Below, piece by piece: positions 61,170 to 64,000 of a stretch of DNA of 64,000 bases (position 1 is the stretch's first letter; every line of letters starts with the position of its first letter). The position numbers and the translations under genes are program-made. The notes beneath the pieces are model-generated. The model had not been told where the DNA came from and ran no database searches. It saw nothing but the letters and a program-made list of their open reading frames with translations. The stretch covers positions 7,194,379 to 7,258,378 of the forward strand of contig CM031870.1 of assembly GCA_018697195.1 (NCBI GenBank). Direction: 5' to 3'. Source of the stretch: Certhia americana. Its lineage: Eukaryota; Chordata; Aves; Passeriformes; Certhiidae.

Positions 61170-62640
61170 AAATGGCTTTATCAGCCACGGCCACCGCTCG
61201 CACCTGCCCAGCCGTCCCTCGCCTCCACCGGCACCTCCCGCGCCGTGTCCCGGGTGCCAGGAGGGGTTCGCATCCCTGAATTTCCGCGCCGGGCCCTCTG
61301 GAGGTCAGTGTTCGCCCGCGCTGCGGCGGACCTGTTGCGGGCCCGCGGAGGCTCCGCGGACAGGGCCGGGCCGGGCGGGAGCTGCTGCCCGCCCGCTCGG
61401 AGCGCCGGCCCCGCGGCCGCCACCCACCCACCCACCCTCCCGATCGCCCGCGGGGGCGGCGGGACCCCGCGCTTCCGGTGCCCGCGAGCCAGCGCTGCCC
61501 GCTGGGCCGCCTACGTCCCCCACCGCCCGGCGGTGCCCTAGCGCTTGCGGCGCGGGTGGGTCCGCACGGCTGGAGGTGCCGTGAGCGCCCAGCGGAGCTC
61601 CGCGGAGCCATGGCGTACATCCAGGTGCGTCGGAGCGGCGGCGGTGCGGCTGGGCCGGGGGTGATCCCCGGGGGATGGGGGCGTCTGCGGACGGGCGCGA
61701 GCGGCGAGTGTCCTCACAACCTCCCCGTGCTCCGTGCCCTGGTGCTTGTGCGGCACTTCGCGGTTAACCATTTCTGGGAGAGTTCCCGAAGCGAGAGCAG
61801 CCCCCAGCGAGGGGCCATGGGCAGGATCGGGGCCGTGCAGAGCTGTTTCTTAGAAGACACCCTTGCAGTATAGGACCCCGCTGTTTTTGGCGAGGCAGCC
61901 CTCGGGCCTCTCTTGCTGGGAGAGGGCTGGGCTCCCGGAACGTGGAAAAGTCCTTCCCGCGCCCCACCAGTCGTCTTGGAGGGAGGAGTATTCTTCACCC
62001 CGCGGGCAGACTGAGATGCGATGGGCCGGCCCCAGCCCGGGCACGGTCTGGCGGCGGGGGGCACTGGCAGGGTGGGGGGGGGCACTGTTGCTCTGGGCTT
62101 CGGGGCCCCGTGCTGTGTGCGCCGGATGATGGGCTCTCCCAGCAGTGTGGGGCTGAATTGTTTTCGGGCTTCTTTTAAGACCCTAAGCGCCCCCTGAGAC
62201 GCCCGCTTCCCACCTTTATACCCCGATCGCAGCCGCCCAGTCGCGATTAACCCGAGGAGAGGGTCCTTCTCCATCGTGCCGGCGCCGTACAGACCCCGCT
62301 ACCGACGCCACCGTGCCCCCCGTCCCGCGGGTTCGTGTCCCCCTCCTGCGCCCAGCCGTGTCCCGCGGTCCCCCTGCCGCTCGGGGCTGACCGGGCCGTG
62401 CGCCCGGCGTATGGGGCAGGCTCTGAGTGCTGCTCCGGAGTCTGTCTGGAACAGCCGCGGGTGACCCCCGCCCCGAGGTGTCCTGCGGGGCCTCCCGGCG
62501 CCCCCCGGCTCGGCGGGGTCTCGATGGGGCCGTGCAGGCTTCAGCACACGCCGTCGGGGTCCGTGGTTACAATTTTGGGGGGTACCCTTTCGAGCGGCCT
62601 CAGCATCCCACCCCGCATCCCCCCCGGGATGTGGGGACTG
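61170..62640 (+). promoter_or_regulatory. SYT17: CpG island promoter of SYT17
   Basis: A large CpG-rich block covering the 5' flank, first coding exon and early intron 1 of SYT17. A GC-box-rich section lies at 61370-61460, and an ETS-type CTTCCGG at 61472-61478 lies about 130 bases upstream of the start codon. Long open frames on both strands in it are compositional. Confidence 0.7.
61610..61624 (+). CDS. SYT17: Synaptotagmin-17, first coding exon (partial gene)
   Basis: Five codons, MAYIQ, then a GTGCGT donor at 61625. This matches the N terminus of synaptotagmin-17 (B/K protein), an atypical synaptotagmin with two C2 domains and no N-terminal transmembrane segment, linked to membrane traffic. 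The ATG context is strong (G at -3, G at +4) and lies in a CpG island. The position after ITPRIPL2 on the same strand agrees with the conserved human gene order. The next coding exon is beyond the window. The exon is short, so the call rests on the N-terminal match, the donor, the island and synteny together. Confidence 0.8.
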
Positions 62641-64000
62641 TTGGCTGAGGGAGCTGTTCCCCAGGCTGCTGCGTCCACTGGCTGAGGGCCTTTCCTGGGA
62701 GTAACTGCGGGGCAAAACGCGGCCCTTTGACCGGTGAGGACCCCACCTGCTGCAGCATCCCTGGAGGTGCTGCCACGTGGCTGTTGTCATGGTCTGAGGA
62801 CGCTGGGCTACCGGCTCTGCTAACTTGAAGCAGTTAACCCCGCCCCCACACAGGGGCCCTGCAGCAGGTTGTGGTGATGGAGCTCGCCCTTGATGAGGGT
62901 TCACGTGTGGCTGGATACATCCCTTCTTTTTATCTCCTGCTCGCGTTGGATGACATGGCTACATGATGGTCTCTCCCTGACCTGGAGGCTGAGCCTTCCT
63001 CCAGGTGCTTGCTGTCACCTGCAGCTGCGCTGTGCTCCCCGGAATCCCCGCAGCACCATCCCGCGGGTGCAGCCTTCCCTATGCCCTGCCCTCGTGCCGT
63101 TGCGATCGAGCGTGATGACAGTGGTCGTTGTTTGCTTCCTTTTCTGGGCCCCTGCATTTCGCCTACAGGTTTGACTTGTTTACCTCTTGATCACCTCTGA
63201 TATTCGTTGCTTTCATATCCCTGCCCTCTCGTTTGTGGTGTCACAGACTCACTCCTGTCACAGTACTAATGGGGCAGCTGCATGTGCCCCGGGGCTGAGG
63301 GCACCAGGGTTGCTTCACATCGCTTGACTGATGGTGACCAGGAGGGCGGTTCCATGTAAGCGTGGTGTTTGTCTCCCGAGGGCCATGGGAACGCCCTCTC
63401 TTTCGTGACGTGCTTGTCGTCGCGTGACGCGTGTGGCCCACCATCCAGGCCACTTTGTTTGGAGCAATTTAAGTATCCTCCGCCCTTGCAGCTCTGCTAA
63501 ACCACTGTTTCTTTGGCTGCAACTTGCATTATTTCGATGATAAAGCCCTTTTAACCAATTAATCATTCTAAACATTGCCCCTGGGTAATCCTGTAATCCT
63601 GTCTGTCTCGTTGCCCCATAAGCTTTTCTAGTCTTTTTTACACCGCTGCTCCCTCACAAGTGGTGGCTTTTTGAACAGCACTGGCTTCCACGACTCTTTA
63701 AAGGAAGGCTTGCCAACCAAAACGAGGTCCAGGGAGTTCTTAAGAACCTAAAGGCCATTTTCTGCATCCCCCTTCTTTAAGCGAGGCTGCGTATGGTCAG
63801 TCATGCGCCTAAAGAAAGCTAGGAACGATTTCTGCATTTGAATAGTAGAGGCGATTTTTGTGGGGCGTTTTTTAGTACTGTTTTGGAGGGTTTTTTTTAA
63901 GGATTCCCCATAGACAAAGACAGCCAGGACAAACAGTAAACTTTAGACATTTTGCAGAGAATGCAAAAGTAAAGACTTTCAGCAGTTATCAGAAGTGCAG
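61625..64000 (+). other. SYT17: Start of SYT17 intron 1
   Basis: GC-rich at first, then normal composition from about 62900. A G-run cluster at 62054-62082 could form a G-quadruplex. No second coding exon is visible, and the open frames here look compositional. Confidence 0.6.

Noticed and set aside
61107..61873. Larger open frames around SYT17 exon 1 as alternative genes
   Set aside because: They run through the exon 1 donor, are Arg/Pro/Ala-rich and lie in a CpG island. The MAYIQ start with a donor fits SYT17 better.
1..64000. A prokaryote-type operon, CRISPR array, defence system or intact virus
   Set aside because: All recognisable genes are spliced or CpG-island vertebrate genes. No regularly spaced repeats were seen, and the only retroviral remains are the two solo LTRs without coding sequence.

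Overview
This window is vertebrate nuclear DNA, most likely from a bird and probably a songbird (inference). The evidence is spliced genes with GT-AG introns, CpG-island promoters, several decayed CR1 LINE fragments, and two solo endogenous-retrovirus LTRs with intact target-site duplications. No prokaryotic genes, CRISPR arrays or tRNA/rRNA genes were seen.

Four protein-coding genes lie on the + strand in the order TMC7 - COQ7 - ITPRIPL2 - SYT17, the same order and orientation known from human 16p12.3. TMC7 (transmembrane channel-like 7) could be read exon by exon: 16 coding exons, 8696-22044, 712 codons, every junction in phase. COQ7 (the di-iron hydroxylase of ubiquinone synthesis) follows: 6 coding exons, 23389-26742, 219 residues, with its di-iron ligands present. 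Its CpG island starts within tens of bases of the last TMC7 poly(A) signal. ITPRIPL2 is a GC-rich single-exon gene (about 43722/43743-45218) with a probable 3.6 kb 3' UTR. Only the first coding exon of SYT17 (five codons, 61610-61624) is inside the window, in a CpG island.

Region by region: 1-8150 is upstream of TMC7. It has no recognisable coding gene but holds a CpG island at about 4220-4760 that looks like a promoter, with a consensus splice donor on the minus strand. 8150-26800 holds TMC7 and COQ7. 26800-43100 is intergenic with CR1 pieces and a 624-bp solo LTR. 43100-48870 is ITPRIPL2 with its island and 3' UTR. 48870-61100 is intergenic with a 634-bp solo LTR. 61100-64000 is the SYT17 promoter, exon 1 and the start of intron 1.

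The four genes are functionally unrelated; they are a conserved neighbourhood rather than a pathway. Points most worth a second look: the absence of any plausible ATG for ITPRIPL2; a copied piece of TMC7 exon 8 with its splice donor inside intron 10, which could act as a poison exon; the two solo LTRs with perfect duplications; and the minus-strand promoter with a G-quadruplex-prone homopurine tract. No undescribed multi-gene system was found.
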